From Pseudomonas sp. (lineage in GTDB: Bacteria > Pseudomonadota > Gammaproteobacteria > Pseudomonadales > Pseudomonadaceae): a DNA stretch of 64,000 nucleotides. The stretch covers positions 1 through 64,000 of the forward strand of contig NZ_JAGIBG010000012.1 of NCBI RefSeq assembly GCF_017744435.1, read 5' to 3'. Position 1 is the first letter of the stretch; the number at the start of each line of letters is the position of its first letter. The notes beneath the pieces were generated by a model. That model saw only the letters and a list, made by a program, of their open reading frames with translations. It was not told where the DNA came from and ran no database searches. The translations under genes were made by a program, and so were the position numbers. This document shows, piece after piece, positions 44,500 through 54,834 of the stretch.

Positions 44500-47400
44500 T
44501 CAATGAGGCTTGTGCTCATCGGCGGCTTCCAGCACTGGCTCGGCGGCTTCCTGCGCAGCCTTGGCAGCGGCCTCGGCTTCACGCTTGCGGCGACGCACTT
44601 CGCGTGGGTCGTTCGGTGCGCGGCCGTTTGGCAGCATCACGGTGGCGGCTTCGGCGACGGCCGGTACTTCTTCGACAGGGGCCGGCTCGACGGCTACCGG
44701 GGCGGCTTCAACGACGGCAGGTGCAGGCTCTGCAACCACTTCCGGCTGGGCTTCGTCGACCGCAACGGGCTGCTCGGCAACCGGTGCTTCTTCAGCCACA
44801 ACCTGAGCCTTCTCGGCTTCACCGCCCTCGACCACTGGCGCTTCGATCACCTTGGCTTCGACAACAGGGGCCTCGACCGGTGCTTCGGCAACCACTACCG
44901 GCTCGGCGGCAGGGGCTTCTTCAACCACCGGCTGCGGCGCAACTTCGACCACTGGCTCGGCGCTGGCTTCGACCACGGCGACCGGCTCGCTGACGGGCTG
45001 TTCGACCACTGGGGCGATGACAGCTTCCTCGGCTTGAGCGACCACTTCAACCTGCTCGGTCGGCTGGGCAACTTCGCTGTTTTCGGTGGTGACGGCTTCG
45101 GCGCTGGCGCGTTCGGCCTGCTGGTTGGCTTCAGCTTCTGCACCGGCGCTGATGTGGCTGCTGGCGACAGCAGCAGTGACGGCCAGGCCGGCAGCCAGTT
45201 CGGCGCCCAGCTCGGTGGCTTGGTGCTGTTGCGGCTGCTCTTCGCTGCCTTCCTCGTCGCTACCCTCGATCAGCTCGCCATTGGCATTGCGCTGACGCTC
45301 ACGACGGTTGCTGCGGCGACGCTGGCCACGGGAGCGACGACGTGGACGCTCGTCATCGGTGCCTTCCTGTTCGTCCTGCAGCAGCTCTTCGTTCGGCAGT
45401 TGCTCCTCGGCGAGCTCGGCGGCCTGTTCGGCGGCTTGTTCGGCCGGGCGAGGCTGGCGCTCTTCGCGCGGTGGGCGAGGCTGGCGTTCTTCGCGAGGTG
45501 CACGCTCTTCACGTGAAGCGCGTTCTTCGCGAGGTGCGCGCTCTTCACGCGGGGCGCGTTCTTCGCGAGGTGCACGTTCTTCACGTGGAGCGCGTTCTTC
45601 GCGAGGTGCACGCTCTTCACGCGGAGCACGCTCTTCACGGGCTACACGTTCTTCGCGTGGCTGGCGCTCTTCGCGTTCGGCAGGAGGGGTGGCGTCCAGC
45701 GGCTCACGCAGCTCACGTACGCGCTCTTCACCGCGGTTGCCACGGCGGTCTTCGCGTGGCTGACGTGGTGCGCGCTCTTCACGTGGAGCACGTTCCTCGC
45801 GAGGTGCACGTTCTTCGCGTGGTTGACGCTCCTCACGCGGGGCGCGCTCGGCACGTTCTTCGCGCGGCTTGCGCTCTTCATCGCGACGGCCGTTGCGGTT
45901 GCGGCTCTGCTGGCGGCCGTTACGGCGTTCTTCGTTGCGCTGGCTGCGCTCGGCGGCTGGTTTCTCGGCGGCAGCAACGACCGGTGCGGCGGCAGGTTCT
46001 TCCTTGCCGGCGAACAGGCTGACCAGCGACTTCACCAGGCCCTTGAACAGGCTTGGCTCAGGTACGCTTGGCGCAGGGGCTACCGGTGCGGCAGGCTGCG
46101 GCTGCTCTTCGGTGGCGCTCGGTGCCGGGGCGTTGGTGCGGGCCGGGGCGGTCTTCACTGCAGCTTCCTGGCGAACCAGGGTGCGGGTGGCGGTCGGCTG
46201 CGGCGCTTCTTCGGCTTCGGCGGCGGCGATTTCGTAGCTGGACTGGTTGTTCAGCACTTCCGGGTTGTCGTCGCGCAGGCGCTGGACTTCGAAGTGCGGG
46301 GTTTCCAGGTGGTCGTTCGGCAGAATGATGATGCGCGCGCGGGTGCGCAGTTCGATCTTGGTGATCGAGTTGCGCTTCTCGTTGAGCAGGAACGCGGCCA
46401 CCGGAATTGGCACCTGGGCACGTACTTCGGCAGTACGGTCTTTCAGGGCTTCTTCTTCGATCAGGCGCAGGATGGCCAGCGACAGCGACTCGACGTCACG
46501 GATGATGCCGGTGCCGGAGCAGCGTGGGCAGACGATGCCGCTGCTTTCGCCGAGCGATGGGCGCAGGCGCTGACGGGACATTTCCAGCAGGCCGAAGCGC
46601 GAGATGCGGCCGACCTGGACGCGAGCACGGTCGGCTTCCAGGCATTCACGTACGCGCTCTTCTACTGCGCGCTGGTTCTTCGCCGGGGTCATGTCGATGA
46701 AGTCGATGACGATCAGGCCGCCGATGTCACGCAGGCGCAGCTGGCGGGCGATTTCCTCGGCCGCTTCCAGGTTGGTCTGCAGGGCGGTTTCCTCGATGTC
46801 GCTGCCCTTGGTGGCGCGCGCCGAGTTGATGTCGATGGACACCAGGGCTTCGGTCGGGTCGATCACGATCGAGCCGCCGGACGGCAGGTCGACGACGCGC
46901 TGGAAGGCGGTCTCGATCTGGCTTTCGATCTGGAAGCGGTTGAACAGCGGTACGCTGTCTTCGTACAGCTTGACCTTGCTGGCGTACTGCGGCATCACCT
47001 GGCGGATGAAGGTCAGGGCTTCTTCCTGGGCATCGATGCTGTCGATCAGCACTTCGCCGATGTCCTGGCGCAGGTAGTCGCGGATGGCGCGGATGATGAC
47101 GTTGCTTTCCTGGTAGATCAGGAATGGCGCGGCGCGGTCCTGGGACGCTTCCTTGATGGCGGTCCACAGCTGCAGCAGGTAGTCGAGGTCCCACTGCATT
47201 TCTTCGCTGCTGCGGCCAAGGCCGGCAGTGCGCACGATCAGGCCCATGTCGCCCGGCACGGTCAGGCCGTTCAGGGCTTCACGCAGTTCGTTGCGCTCTT
47301 CGCCTTCGATGCGGCGGGAAATGCCACCGGCACGTGGGTTGTTGGGCATCAGCACCAGGTAGCGGCCAGCCAGGCTGATGAAGGTGGTCAGGGCAGCGCC

Positions 47401-47730
47401 TTTGTTGCCGCGCTCTTCCTTCTCGACCTGGACGATGACTTCCTGGCCTTCGCTCAGGACTTCCTTGATGTTGACCCGGCCTTCAGGGGATTTCTTGAAG
47501 TATTCGCGGGAGATTTCCTTCAGCGGCAGGAAGCCGTGACGTTCGGAGCCGAAGTCGACGAAGGCGGCTTCGAGGCTGGGCTCGATCCGGGTGATCTTGC
47601 CTTTGTAGATGTTGGCCTTTTTCTGCTCGCGCGCGCCGGACTCGATGTCCAGGTCGTAGAGACGTTGGCCGTCCACCAGGGCTACACGCAACTCTTCGGG
47701 TTGAGTTGCGTTAATCAGCATTCTTTTCAT
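44500..47730 (-). CDS. rne: Ribonuclease E
   Basis: 1,076 aa from the ATG at 47730 ([14 protein letters not shown]). The N-terminal half has an S1 RNA-binding domain, the catalytic Asp sites [19 protein letters not shown] and [11 protein letters not shown], and the zinc-link CPRC. It is the endonuclease at the core of the RNA degradosome. The C-terminal half is disordered: an arginine-rich region with about ten copies of the hexapeptide EERAPR and variants, then Ala/Val/Glu/Pro-rich sequence, ending EAADEHKPH. The catalytic half is highly conserved; the tail is expected to anchor degradosome partners and bind RNA. Long leader upstream (see 47731-48531), as expected of autoregulated rne. Confidence 0.96.
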   Translation of the reverse strand: MKRMLINATQPEELRVALVDGQRLYDLDIESGAREQKKANIYKGKITRIEPSLEAAFVDFGSERHGFLPLKEISREYFKKSPEGRVNIKEVLSEGQEVIVQVEKEERGNKGAALTTFISLAGRYLVLMPNNPRAGGISRRIEGEERNELREALNGLTVPGDMGLIVRTAGLGRSSEEMQWDLDYLLQLWTAIKEASQDRAAPFLIYQESNVIIRAIRDYLRQDIGEVLIDSIDAQEEALTFIRQVMPQYASKVKLYEDSVPLFNRFQIESQIETAFQRVVDLPSGGSIVIDPTEALVSIDINSARATKGSDIEETALQTNLEAAEEIARQLRLRDIGGLIVIDFIDMTPAKNQRAVEERVRECLEADRARVQVGRISRFGLLEMSRQRLRPSLGESSGIVCPRCSGTGIIRDVESLSLAILRLIEEEALKDRTAEVRAQVPIPVAAFLLNEKRNSITKIELRTRARIIILPNDHLETPHFEVQRLRDDNPEVLNNQSSYEIAAAEAEEAPQPTATRTLVRQEAAVKTAPARTNAPAPSATEEQPQPAAPVAPAPSVPEPSLFKGLVKSLVSLFAGKEEPAAAPVVAAAEKPAAERSQRNEERRNGRQQSRNRNGRRDEERKPREERAERAPREERQPREERAPREERAPREERAPRQPREDRRGNRGEERVRELREPLDATPPAEREERQPREERVAREERAPREERAPREERAPREERAPREERAPREERAPREERASREERAPREERQPRPPREERQPRPAEQAAEQAAELAEEQLPNEELLQDEQEGTDDERPRRRSRGQRRRSNRRERQRNANGELIEGSDEEGSEEQPQQHQATELGAELAAGLAVTAAVASSHISAGAEAEANQQAERASAEAVTTENSEVAQPTEQVEVVAQAEEAVIAPVVEQPVSEPVAVVEASAEPVVEVAPQPVVEEAPAAEPVVVAEAPVEAPVVEAKVIEAPVVEGGEAEKAQVVAEEAPVAEQPVAVDEAQPEVVAEPAPAVVEAAPVAVEPAPVEEVPAVAEAATVMLPNGRAPNDPREVRRRKREAEAAAKAAQEAAEPVLEAADEHKPH
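45489..45672 (-). repeat. 18-bp tandem repeat coding EERAPR in rne
   Basis: About ten adjacent 18-base units encode EERAPR with variants [12 protein letters not shown] and EERQPR. A second, shorter block with the same motif lies at about 45,762-45,870. In-frame units suggest copy number can change by replication slippage without breaking the gene. Confidence 0.85.
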
Positions 47731-48531
47731 GTTGTACCGTCGGTTTCCGGGCTGCCGGAAACGGCGTTCGGCACACACGACTTCTCATGGTCGGTGCCAA
47801 GGTGCGCAAAGGGTGGCCGGGCCACCCCCGTGTCGAGCAACGTTCGGCACCAGCCGGTTGCCCAGCCTGCCGTTGTCGCGACGACGCGTCCTGTTTGCTG
47901 CGGTGCCTACCAGGCCCCGGTGGCTTCGAATGGGTATCCGAATCAACCAAGCGGGCCTCGTGCACTCAGTCAGGAGGAGGAATCAACCGTCAGCCGTGGA
48001 CGCCCGAGGGCATCTGTTCAGGACCTTATCCGCTCGCCGGCCATTCAGTGGGCCGGTGGCCGGACGCGGTGCTACACGGTCCGAGGGCTGTGCATCTCCA
48101 CCCTGCACGTATCCCTGATAATTCGGGTGCTGCCGCGCGCTGAATCCGCAACGGGTTGCATTTTTCGCCAGCTTCGAATGGGAAGCTGACGCCATTACAT
48201 ATCCAAGGCAGGTATTTCCGAAGCATTCGCCTGGCGTTGCGTGGAAGCGACGGGGGCGGGCAGAGGTGCAGCGAAAAGAATCGGGAAGCAGGTGAAAAAC
48301 CACACTTGTCGTTTTTTTTCGGTCTTCTCTACACAGCGCTGGTGGCGATTCCAGGCAATTCGGTAAACTGGCGAAAACCCCGTAGGACGGCCTCGCGTCC
48401 TGGAGAACTGCGTAGGTCAGGAACCGGCCCAGGGCCTGGTTTCACTGGCCTGCCGCTTTTGGCGGCGTTCGCGACTATAGCATTGATGATTAAGTGCTTC
48501 AATTCCATAAATAATTGTTATGATTCCCGCC
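47731..48531. other. 800-bp gene-free region: rne leader and rluC promoter
   Basis: No coding sequence holds up here; the long plus-strand frame running into it from rne is antisense shadow. The half next to rne should be its long 5' leader (several GC-rich dyads, for example CCACCCCCG and GGCCGGTGGCCGG around 47,820 and 48,040). The half next to rluC is AT-rich near 48,483-48,512, where TTGATG and ATAAAT, 18 bases apart, are a weak promoter candidate for rluC. Confidence 0.6.
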
Positions 48532-49488
48532 ATGACGACCAATACCCCTCCGACTTCCGGCGTTCAGCTGATCGAAGTCGCGCCGGAACTTGCCGGCCAA
48601 CGCATCGACAATTTCCTTATCACGGCGCTCAAGGGCGTGCCCAAGACCCTGGTCTACCGCATCCTGCGCAAGGGTGAGGTGCGGGTCAACAAGGGGCGGG
48701 TCAAGCCCGAGTACAAGATCCAGGCTGGCGATATCGTGCGCGTACCGCCTGTCCGGTTGCCTGAGCGTGACGAGCCGGCGCCGGTGGCCCAGGGGCTGCT
48801 GCAGCGGCTTGAGGCCGCCATCGTCTACGAAGACAAGGCGCTGATCGTAATGAACAAGCCGGCCGGCATCGCCGTGCACGGCGGCAGCGGCCTGAGCTTT
48901 GGTGTGATCGAGGCGCTGCGCCAGCTGCGCCCGGACGCCAAGGAGCTGGAACTGGTGCATCGCCTGGACCGCGACACCTCGGGCCTGCTGATGATCGCCA
49001 AGAAGCGCAGCATGCTGCGCCACCTGCATGCCGCCCTGCGTGGTGATGGCGTGGACAAGCGCTACATGGCGCTGGTGCGTGGCCACTGGCCGACCTCGAA
49101 GAAGCAGGTCAACGCGCCGCTGCTCAAGAGCAACCTGCGCTCTGGTGAGCGCATGGTCGAAGTCAACGACGAGGGCAAGGAGGCGCTGACCCTGTTCCGC
49201 GTGCTGCGCCGCTTCGGCGAGTTCGCCACCATTGTCGAGGCGCGCCCGATCACCGGTCGTACCCACCAGATTCGCGTGCATACCCTGCATGCCGGGCACA
49301 TGATCGCCGGTGACAGCAAGTATGGCGACGAAGACTTCAGCCGCGAGATCCGCGAGCTGGGCGGCAAGCGCCTGTTCCTGCATGCCTACGCATTGACCGT
49401 GCCGCTGCCGGATGGTGGCGAGCTGAAACTCGAAGCGCCTGTGGATGAAGTCTGGGCGAAGACCGTGGAGCGTTTGAGTGCGTCGTGA
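48532..49488 (+). CDS. rluC: 23S rRNA pseudouridine synthase RluC
   Basis: 318 aa from the ATG at 48532; an in-frame ATG at 48520 is possible, and neither has a good ribosome site. N-terminal S4 domain ([25 protein letters not shown]), then the RluA-family catalytic site [11 protein letters not shown] with the nucleophilic Asp, and RTHQIRVH. It makes pseudouridines at positions 955, 2504 and 2580 (E. coli numbering) of 23S rRNA. It is divergent from rne, as in other pseudomonads, and its end overlaps the HAD gene by 11 bases. Confidence 0.93.
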   Translation: MTTNTPPTSGVQLIEVAPELAGQRIDNFLITALKGVPKTLVYRILRKGEVRVNKGRVKPEYKIQAGDIVRVPPVRLPERDEPAPVAQGLLQRLEAAIVYEDKALIVMNKPAGIAVHGGSGLSFGVIEALRQLRPDAKELELVHRLDRDTSGLLMIAKKRSMLRHLHAALRGDGVDKRYMALVRGHWPTSKKQVNAPLLKSNLRSGERMVEVNDEGKEALTLFRVLRRFGEFATIVEARPITGRTHQIRVHTLHAGHMIAGDSKYGDEDFSREIRELGGKRLFLHAYALTVPLPDGGELKLEAPVDEVWAKTVERLSAS

Positions 49489-50173
49489 TCTGTCGAACAA
49501 ACCTTATGAGTTGTTGATCTTCGACTGGGACGGCACCCTGGCCGATTCCATCGGCCGTATCGTCGAGGCGATGAATGCTGCTGCCGAGCGTGCCGGAGAG
49601 GCGTCAAGCCCCGAGGATGCCGTCAAGGGCATCATCGGCCTGGCGCTGGGGGAGGCCATCTCGACGCTGTACCCACACCTTGATCCGCTGCAGGTCGAAA
49701 CCTTCCGTCAGCACTACGCCGACATCTATATGGCTCTGGATCAGCAGCCTTCGCCGCTGTTCGAGGGTGTGGTCGAATCGCTGGATGCCTTCCGTGCCGA
49801 GGGTTATCGACTGGCGGTAGCGACCGGCAAGGCGCGTCGCGGGCTGGATCGCGTGCTCAAGGCCAATGGCTGGGAGCAGTTCTTCGATATCACCCGTGCC
49901 GCCGACGAAACCCGTGGCAAGCCCCACCCGCTGATGCTTGAGGAAATCCTCGGGCATTGCGGTGTTGGGCCCGGCCAGGCGCTGATGGTGGGTGATTCGG
50001 CGTTCGACCTGCAGATGGCCAGCAACGCCGGCATGCATTCGGTGGCGGTGGGCTATGGCGCCATGTCGCTGCAGGCACTGGCCGAGTTTGGTCCGCAGGT
50101 GTGCATCGATCATTTTTCCCAGCTGCGCGAGTGGCTGGCAGGTTCCAGGCAAGTTCAATTCCAAGGTAGGTGA
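49478..50173 (+). CDS. HAD-superfamily hydrolase (phosphatase)
   Basis: 231 aa, GTG start with GGAG eight bases upstream, overlapping rluC by 11 bases. Motif I is [10 protein letters not shown] (nucleophile Asp), motif [11 protein letters not shown], motif [13 protein letters not shown] ... [12 protein letters not shown]. It is of the phosphoglycolate-phosphatase-like class with an alpha-helical cap. A cytosolic phosphatase acting on a small phosphate ester; the substrate is not evident. It precedes sppA by two bases. Confidence 0.92.
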   Translation: MRRDLSNKPYELLIFDWDGTLADSIGRIVEAMNAAAERAGEASSPEDAVKGIIGLALGEAISTLYPHLDPLQVETFRQHYADIYMALDQQPSPLFEGVVESLDAFRAEGYRLAVATGKARRGLDRVLKANGWEQFFDITRAADETRGKPHPLMLEEILGHCGVGPGQALMVGDSAFDLQMASNAGMHSVAVGYGAMSLQALAEFGPQVCIDHFSQLREWLAGSRQVQFQGR

Positions 50174-50175
50174 GC

Positions 50176-51210
50176 ATGGCTGACGAGTGGAAAGCGCCGG
50201 TTAACGAAACCGAAGAGGAGCGCCTCGCTCGCGAAGCGCGTGAAGCGCAGAACGAAGAGGATCGTGTCGAGCAGAAGAGCTGGAAGCTGCTGGAAAAGAC
50301 CCTGCTGGCCGGGGTTCAGGAGCAGCGTCGGTCCCGGCGCTGGGGGATCTTCTTCAAGCTGCTGACCTTCGTCTACCTGTTCGGCATCCTCGCCCTGTTC
50401 CTGCCGTTCATGGATGTGGACAAGGCGGCGTCGCGCAGTGGCAATCACACGGCCCTGGTTGAGGTGCGCGGGGTGATTGCCGATCAGGAGGCCGCCAGCG
50501 CCGACAATATCGTCAAGAGCCTGCGCGATGCGTTCAAGGATCCCAAGACCAAGGCGGTGGTGCTGCGCATCAATAGTCCGGGCGGTAGCCCGGTGCAGGC
50601 GGGCTACGTGTATGACGAGATCCGTCGTCTGCGTGGCGAGCACCCGGATACCAAGCTGTATGCGGTGATCACTGATCTGGGGGCTTCTGGTGCCTACTAC
50701 ATCGCCAGTGCGGCGGATGAGATCTATGCCGACAAGGCCAGCCTGGTTGGTTCCATTGGTGTGACGGCGGCCGGCTACGGCTTTGTCGGCTCGATGGAAA
50801 AACTGGGTGTCGAGCGGCGCACTTACACTGCGGGCGAGCATAAGGCTTTCCTCGATCCGTTCTCGCCTGAAAAACCTGATGAGCGAGCGTTCTGGCAGGG
50901 TGTGCTGGATACCACGCACCAGCAGTTCATCGCCATGGTCAAGCAGGGGCGGGGCGACCGCCTGAAGGACAAGGAGCATCCGGAGCTGTTCAGCGGTCTG
51001 GTCTGGTCGGGTGAGCAGGCCAAGGCGCTAGGGTTGGTGGATGGGCTGGGCAGTGCCAGCTACGTGGCGCGTGAAATCGTCGGAGAGAAGGATCTGGTTG
51101 ATTACACCGTGCAGGAATCGCCGTTCGATCGGTTCTCCAAGCGTATCGGCGCCAGCGTGGCCGAGCACCTGGCCATGTGGATGGGGTTCCAGGGGCCTCA
51201 GTTGCGCTGA
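50176..51210 (+). CDS. sppA: S49 family signal peptide peptidase (SppA)
   Basis: 344 aa; the ATG at 50176 follows AGGTAGGTGAG. A charged N-terminus is followed by one membrane helix (LLTFVYLFGILALFLPFM near residue 60). The catalytic domain has the nucleophile Ser in GASGAYYIA and the Lys in AGEHKAFLDPFSP. It clears cleaved signal peptides in the inner membrane, with the active site in the periplasm. Similar in size to the 36-kDa (short) SppA class. Confidence 0.94.
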   Translation: MADEWKAPVNETEEERLAREAREAQNEEDRVEQKSWKLLEKTLLAGVQEQRRSRRWGIFFKLLTFVYLFGILALFLPFMDVDKAASRSGNHTALVEVRGVIADQEAASADNIVKSLRDAFKDPKTKAVVLRINSPGGSPVQAGYVYDEIRRLRGEHPDTKLYAVITDLGASGAYYIASAADEIYADKASLVGSIGVTAAGYGFVGSMEKLGVERRTYTAGEHKAFLDPFSPEKPDERAFWQGVLDTTHQQFIAMVKQGRGDRLKDKEHPELFSGLVWSGEQAKALGLVDGLGSASYVAREIVGEKDLVDYTVQESPFDRFSKRIGASVAEHLAMWMGFQGPQLR

Positions 51211-51245
51211 CCGAAGTCTACTGGGGCCGCATTGCGGCCCATCGC

Positions 51246-51308
51246 ACGCCCGCTCCCACAGATACGTCGCAATCTTTGGGATTGTGCGATCCCTGTGGGA
51301 GCGGGCGT
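51246..51308. repeat. REP pair between convergent sppA and maf genes
   Basis: Perfect 16-base arms, ACGCCCGCTCCCACAG and CTGTGGGAGCGGGCGT, separated by 31 bases. It lies in the gap between convergent genes and could act as a joint terminator. A GGGCTGC..GCAGCCC dyad follows at about 51,318. Confidence 0.85.
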
Positions 51309-51340
51309 GCCCGCGAAGGGCTGCAAAGCAGCCCCGCTTC

Positions 51341-51919
51341 TCATGGGATGGTCACGCCTTCCCGGGTCAGCATATCCACCAGCCGAATCAGTGGCAGCCC
51401 GATCAGGCTGGTGGCATCGCACCCGTGTGTGCTCTGAAACAAACTCACCCCCAATCCCTCGGCCTTGAAGCTCCCTGCGCAATCCAGCGGCTGCTCCGCC
51501 GTCACATAGCGCTCCACGCGCTCCCGGTCCAGTTCGCGCATCGTCACCGTAAACGGCACGCAGTCGACCTGGCAGTGCCCGGTCGCGGTATTGAGCAGTG
51601 CCAGCCCGGTCAGGAAGGTCACCTGCTGGCCGCTGGCTTCGAGCAACTGCTCGCAGGCGCGATCGAAGGTGTGTGGCTTGCCGAGGATCTGCTCGCCCAG
51701 CACCGCGACCTGGTCGGAGCCGATGATCAGGTGCTGCGGATGGCTGGCGGCCAGTGCTTCGGCTTTCTGTCTGGCCAGGCGCTTTACCAGCTCCACGGCG
51801 GGCTCGTCAGCCAGGCGCCGCTCGTCTAGGTCGGGGCTCGCCCAGGTGAAGGGCAGGCGCAGGCGCGCGAGCAGTTCGCGCCGATAGGCAGAGCTGGAAG
51901 CCAGCAACAGAGGCAGCAT
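51341..51919 (-). CDS. yceF: Maf family nucleotide pyrophosphatase, YceF type
   Basis: 192 aa from the ATG at 51919 (MLPLLLASSSAYRRELL), the start of the Maf fold (LASSSAYRRELL). Further motifs are RQKAEALAASHP, IIGSDQVAVL and the catalytic Glu/Asp region. Position beside yceD-rpmF is that of YceF, which hydrolyses 7-methyl-GTP. It is transcribed toward sppA, divergent from yceD. Confidence 0.94.
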   Translation of the reverse strand: MLPLLLASSSAYRRELLARLRLPFTWASPDLDERRLADEPAVELVKRLARQKAEALAASHPQHLIIGSDQVAVLGEQILGKPHTFDRACEQLLEASGQQVTFLTGLALLNTATGHCQVDCVPFTVTMRELDRERVERYVTAEQPLDCAGSFKAEGLGVSLFQSTHGCDATSLIGLPLIRLVDMLTREGVTIP

Positions 51920-51977
51920 GATAGACTCCTGGTCAGTTGAACCTGATTCTAACATGCGAGATGCCGCCTAATTTCCT

Positions 51978-52006
51978 TTGACAGGTGCGGGGGGCATCCC
52001 TAGAAT
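51978..52006 (+). promoter_or_regulatory. Sigma-70 promoter of the yceD-rpmF-plsX operon
   Basis: A consensus -35 TTGACA at 51,978-51,983 and a near-consensus -10 TAGAAT at 52,001-52,006 with 17-base spacing. The expected start of transcription is at about 52,012-52,014 and the yceD ATG is at 52,016, so the leader would be zero to four bases and no ribosome site is possible. Confidence 0.8.
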
Positions 52007-52015
52007 GCTGCGCCT

Positions 52016-52543
52016 ATGTTGAATGACCCGATTCCACCTCACGTTGACCCGCGCAAATTAGCCGACCGAGGCGTATCCATCACTGGTACGCTGCAACTCG
52101 CTGATTTGGAAAGACTCTGCGACCCGCTTTCCGACGATGTCGGTACGGTGCAGGCGAAGTTCGATTTTGAACGAGATGAACAGCACGTGGTGGTTATCCA
52201 CAGCGAGCTGGACGTCGAAGTCAAAATGGTTTGCCAGCGTTGTCTTGAGCTGGTCACCCTGCCGATCCACAGCGAATGTACTTACGCCGTGGTGAAGGAG
52301 GGTGCGAATACCCAGTCGTTGCCGAAAGGCTATGACGTGCTGGAACTGGGCGAAGATCCATTGGATCTGCAGGCCTTGGTCGAGGAGGAGCTGCTGCTCG
52401 CCTTGCCTATCGTGCCTGCTCATCATCCGGAAGAATGCCAGCAGCCGGCGGGCGCAGACGAGCCCGAATCGAGCAAGGACGAGGTATCGCGGTCCAACCC
52501 GTTCAGTGTTTTGGCGCAGTTAAAGCGTGACCCAAACGTTTAG
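52016..52543 (+). CDS. yceD: YceD (DUF177) 23S rRNA accumulation protein
   Basis: 175 aa: MLNDPIPPHVDPRKLADR, then CQRC near residues 69-72 and GYDVLELGEDPLDLQAL, the DUF177 family. In E. coli YceD is needed for proper 23S rRNA levels and lies before rpmF, as here. The transcript should be nearly leaderless (see promoter entry). Thirteen bases before rpmF. Confidence 0.93.
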   Translation: MLNDPIPPHVDPRKLADRGVSITGTLQLADLERLCDPLSDDVGTVQAKFDFERDEQHVVVIHSELDVEVKMVCQRCLELVTLPIHSECTYAVVKEGANTQSLPKGYDVLELGEDPLDLQALVEEELLLALPIVPAHHPEECQQPAGADEPESSKDEVSRSNPFSVLAQLKRDPNV

Positions 52544-52556
52544 GAGTTAATCAATT

Positions 52557-52739
52557 ATGGCTGTTCAGCAGAACAAAAAATCCCGCTCTGCCCGTGACAT
52601 GCGCCGTTCGCACGACGCCCTGTCGGAAAACGCGCTGTCGGTAGAGAAAACCACCGGTGAAGTACACCTGCGCCACCACGTTTCGCCAGAAGGCGTATAC
52701 CGTGGTCGCAAAGTGGTCGACAAGGGCGCTGACGAGTAA
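52557..52739 (+). CDS. rpmF: 50S ribosomal protein L32
   Basis: 60 aa, [20 protein letters not shown] to the end, the complete bL32. AGGAGTT lies before the ATG. It is cotranscribed with yceD and plsX, an arrangement linking ribosome and phospholipid synthesis in gamma-proteobacteria. It lacks the four-cysteine zinc site of the C+ class. Confidence 0.97.
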   Translation: MAVQQNKKSRSARDMRRSHDALSENALSVEKTTGEVHLRHHVSPEGVYRGRKVVDKGADE

Positions 52740-52742
52740 TCC

Positions 52743-53753
52743 TTGTCCGCTCAGATCATCGCGATCGACGCAATGGGCGGGGACTTCGGTCCCCGCAGCA
52801 TTGTTCAGGCTAGCATTGCCTGCCTTTCGGCTACCCCCTCGCTGCACCTGACCCTCGTCGGTCAACCCTCCCTCCTTGAAGATCTTGTCAGCGGCCTTGC
52901 AGCTGCGGATCGCGCGCGCCTGCAGATTGTCGCCGCCAGTGAGGTGATCGGTATGGACGAGCGGCCATCCCAGGCGTTGCGTGGCAAGCCGGACTCGTCG
53001 ATGCGCATCGCCCTCGAACTGGTGCGTGACGGCAAGGCCCAGGCCTGCGTGAGTGCCGGCAATACCGGTGCGCTGATGGCATTGTCGCGTTTCGTGCTCA
53101 AGACCCTGCCGGGTATCGATCGGCCAGCCATGGTGGCGGCGATCCCGACCCAGGCGGGTTACTGCCAGCTGCTCGACCTCGGCGCCAACGTCGACTGCAG
53201 TGCCGAGAACCTCTACCAGTTTGCCGTCATGGGCTCAGTGGCCGCCCAGGCCTTGGGCATTCACCGGCCGCGCGTGGCGCTGCTGAACATCGGTACCGAG
53301 GACATCAAGGGCAACCAGCAGGTCAAGCTGGCGGCCACGTTGCTGCAGAGCGCCCGCGGCCTCAACTATGTCGGCTTCGTCGAAGGTGACGGCCTGTACC
53401 GCGGCGAGGCGGACGTGGTGGTGTGCGATGGCTTTGTCGGCAACATCCTGCTCAAGTCCAGCGAAGGCCTGGCGACCATGATCGGCGAGCGTATCGAAAA
53501 GCTGTTCAAGGGTGGGGCATTGTCGCGGGTGGCCGGGGCGGTGGCGATGCCGCTGCTCAAGCGCCTGCAGGCCGACCTGGCGCCGGCGCGGCACAATGGC
53601 GCGAGCTTCCTCGGCTTGCAGGGCATCGTCATCAAGAGCCACGGCTCGGCAGGGGTGCAGGGCTTCCAGAGCGCGATCCAGCGGGCGCTGATCGAGATTC
53701 AGGAAAACCTCCCGCAGCGGCTGCACGGCCGTCTCGAAGATTTGTTGCCTTAG
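52743..53753 (+). CDS. plsX: Phosphate acyltransferase PlsX
   Basis: 336 aa with a TTG start (TTGTCCGCTCAG), three bases after the rpmF stop and without a good ribosome site; translational coupling is likely. Motifs are [15 protein letters not shown] at the start, [11 protein letters not shown] and [13 protein letters not shown]. It converts acyl-ACP to acyl-phosphate for phospholipid synthesis. Neighbour fabD supports it. Confidence 0.96.
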   Translation: MSAQIIAIDAMGGDFGPRSIVQASIACLSATPSLHLTLVGQPSLLEDLVSGLAAADRARLQIVAASEVIGMDERPSQALRGKPDSSMRIALELVRDGKAQACVSAGNTGALMALSRFVLKTLPGIDRPAMVAAIPTQAGYCQLLDLGANVDCSAENLYQFAVMGSVAAQALGIHRPRVALLNIGTEDIKGNQQVKLAATLLQSARGLNYVGFVEGDGLYRGEADVVVCDGFVGNILLKSSEGLATMIGERIEKLFKGGALSRVAGAVAMPLLKRLQADLAPARHNGASFLGLQGIVIKSHGSAGVQGFQSAIQRALIEIQENLPQRLHGRLEDLLP

Positions 53754-53880
53754 GCATTTCGCCGATGAAGTGCTTAAATGTGACCGCTTGGTCTGCGTTT
53801 CCATCCAAGTTTTCATATTCTGCGTCTAGCCTTGGGCTCGGCGCACCCCATTCGACGACAAGATCATAAGGGCTTGTTCA

Positions 53881-54819
53881 ATGTCTGCATCCCTCGCATT
53901 CGTCTTCCCCGGTCAAGGTTCCCAGTCGCTGGGCATGCTCGCCGAACTCGGCGCTGAAAAGCCGGTGGTCATCGAGACCTTCAAGGAGGCTTCCGAGGCT
54001 CTGGGCTATGACCTGTGGAAGCTGGTCCAGGAAGGTCCGGAAGAACAACTCAACCAGACCGACAAGACCCAGCCGGCGATCCTCACCGCCTCCATCGCCT
54101 TGTGGCGCCTGTGGCTGGAAGAGGGCGGCGCGCAGCCGGCCTTCGTTTCCGGTCACAGCCTGGGTGAATACAGCGCCCTGGTCGCTGCCGGCGCCCTGTC
54201 GCTGAAAGACGCCGTGCGCCTGGTCGAGCGCCGTGGCCAGCTGATGCAGGAAGCTGTGCCTGCCGGTCACGGTGCCATGGCTGCGATCCTCGGCCTGGAT
54301 GACGCCGTCGTGGTGGAAATCTGCGCCGAAGCGGCCGAAGACGAAGTGGTCAGCGCCGTGAACTTCAACTCGCCAGGCCAGGTGGTCATCGCCGGCAACA
54401 AGGCTGCGGTCGACCGCGCCATGGAGCTGTGCAAGGCCAAAGGCGCCAAGCGCGCCCTGCCGCTGGCGGTCAGCGTGCCGTCGCACTGCGCCCTGATGAA
54501 GCCGGCTGCCGAGCGCTTTGCCGAGTTCGTCAACGCCATCGAATGGAAGGCCCCGCAGATTCCGGTAGTGCAGAACGTCACCGCCGCCGTCGCCGCCGAC
54601 CTCGATGCCCTGAAGCAGGACCTGCTGGCACAGCTGTACCAGCCGGTACGCTGGGTTGAATGCGTGCAGACCCTGGCCGCCAACGGCGCGGTCAACCTGG
54701 TCGAGTGCGGCCCGGGCAAGGTCCTGGCTGGCCTGAACAAGCGTTGCGCCGACGGCGTGACCACCTACAACCTCAATACCCCTGACGCTGTCGCCGCCAC
54801 CCGCGCGGCGCTGGCCTGA
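53881..54819 (+). CDS. fabD: Malonyl-CoA:ACP transacylase
   Basis: 312 aa with GQGSQ near the N-terminus and the catalytic Ser in SGHSLGEYSAL (near residue 91), plus the His in VPSHCALM. It loads malonate onto ACP. The 127-base gap before it contains no terminator and its own promoter is not evident. Followed by fabG after 15 bases. Confidence 0.97.
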   Translation: MSASLAFVFPGQGSQSLGMLAELGAEKPVVIETFKEASEALGYDLWKLVQEGPEEQLNQTDKTQPAILTASIALWRLWLEEGGAQPAFVSGHSLGEYSALVAAGALSLKDAVRLVERRGQLMQEAVPAGHGAMAAILGLDDAVVVEICAEAAEDEVVSAVNFNSPGQVVIAGNKAAVDRAMELCKAKGAKRALPLAVSVPSHCALMKPAAERFAEFVNAIEWKAPQIPVVQNVTAAVAADLDALKQDLLAQLYQPVRWVECVQTLAANGAVNLVECGPGKVLAGLNKRCADGVTTYNLNTPDAVAATRAALA

Positions 54820-54834
54820 TTTGGAGAAGCTTGC

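Noticed and set aside
45489..45672. Repeat array read as a possible CRISPR
   Set aside because: 18-base units are adjacent without spacers and encode EERAPR in the rne frame.
45823..48189. Plus-strand 788-codon frame opposite rne
   Set aside because: Antisense of the catalytic half of rne; composition artefact without motifs.
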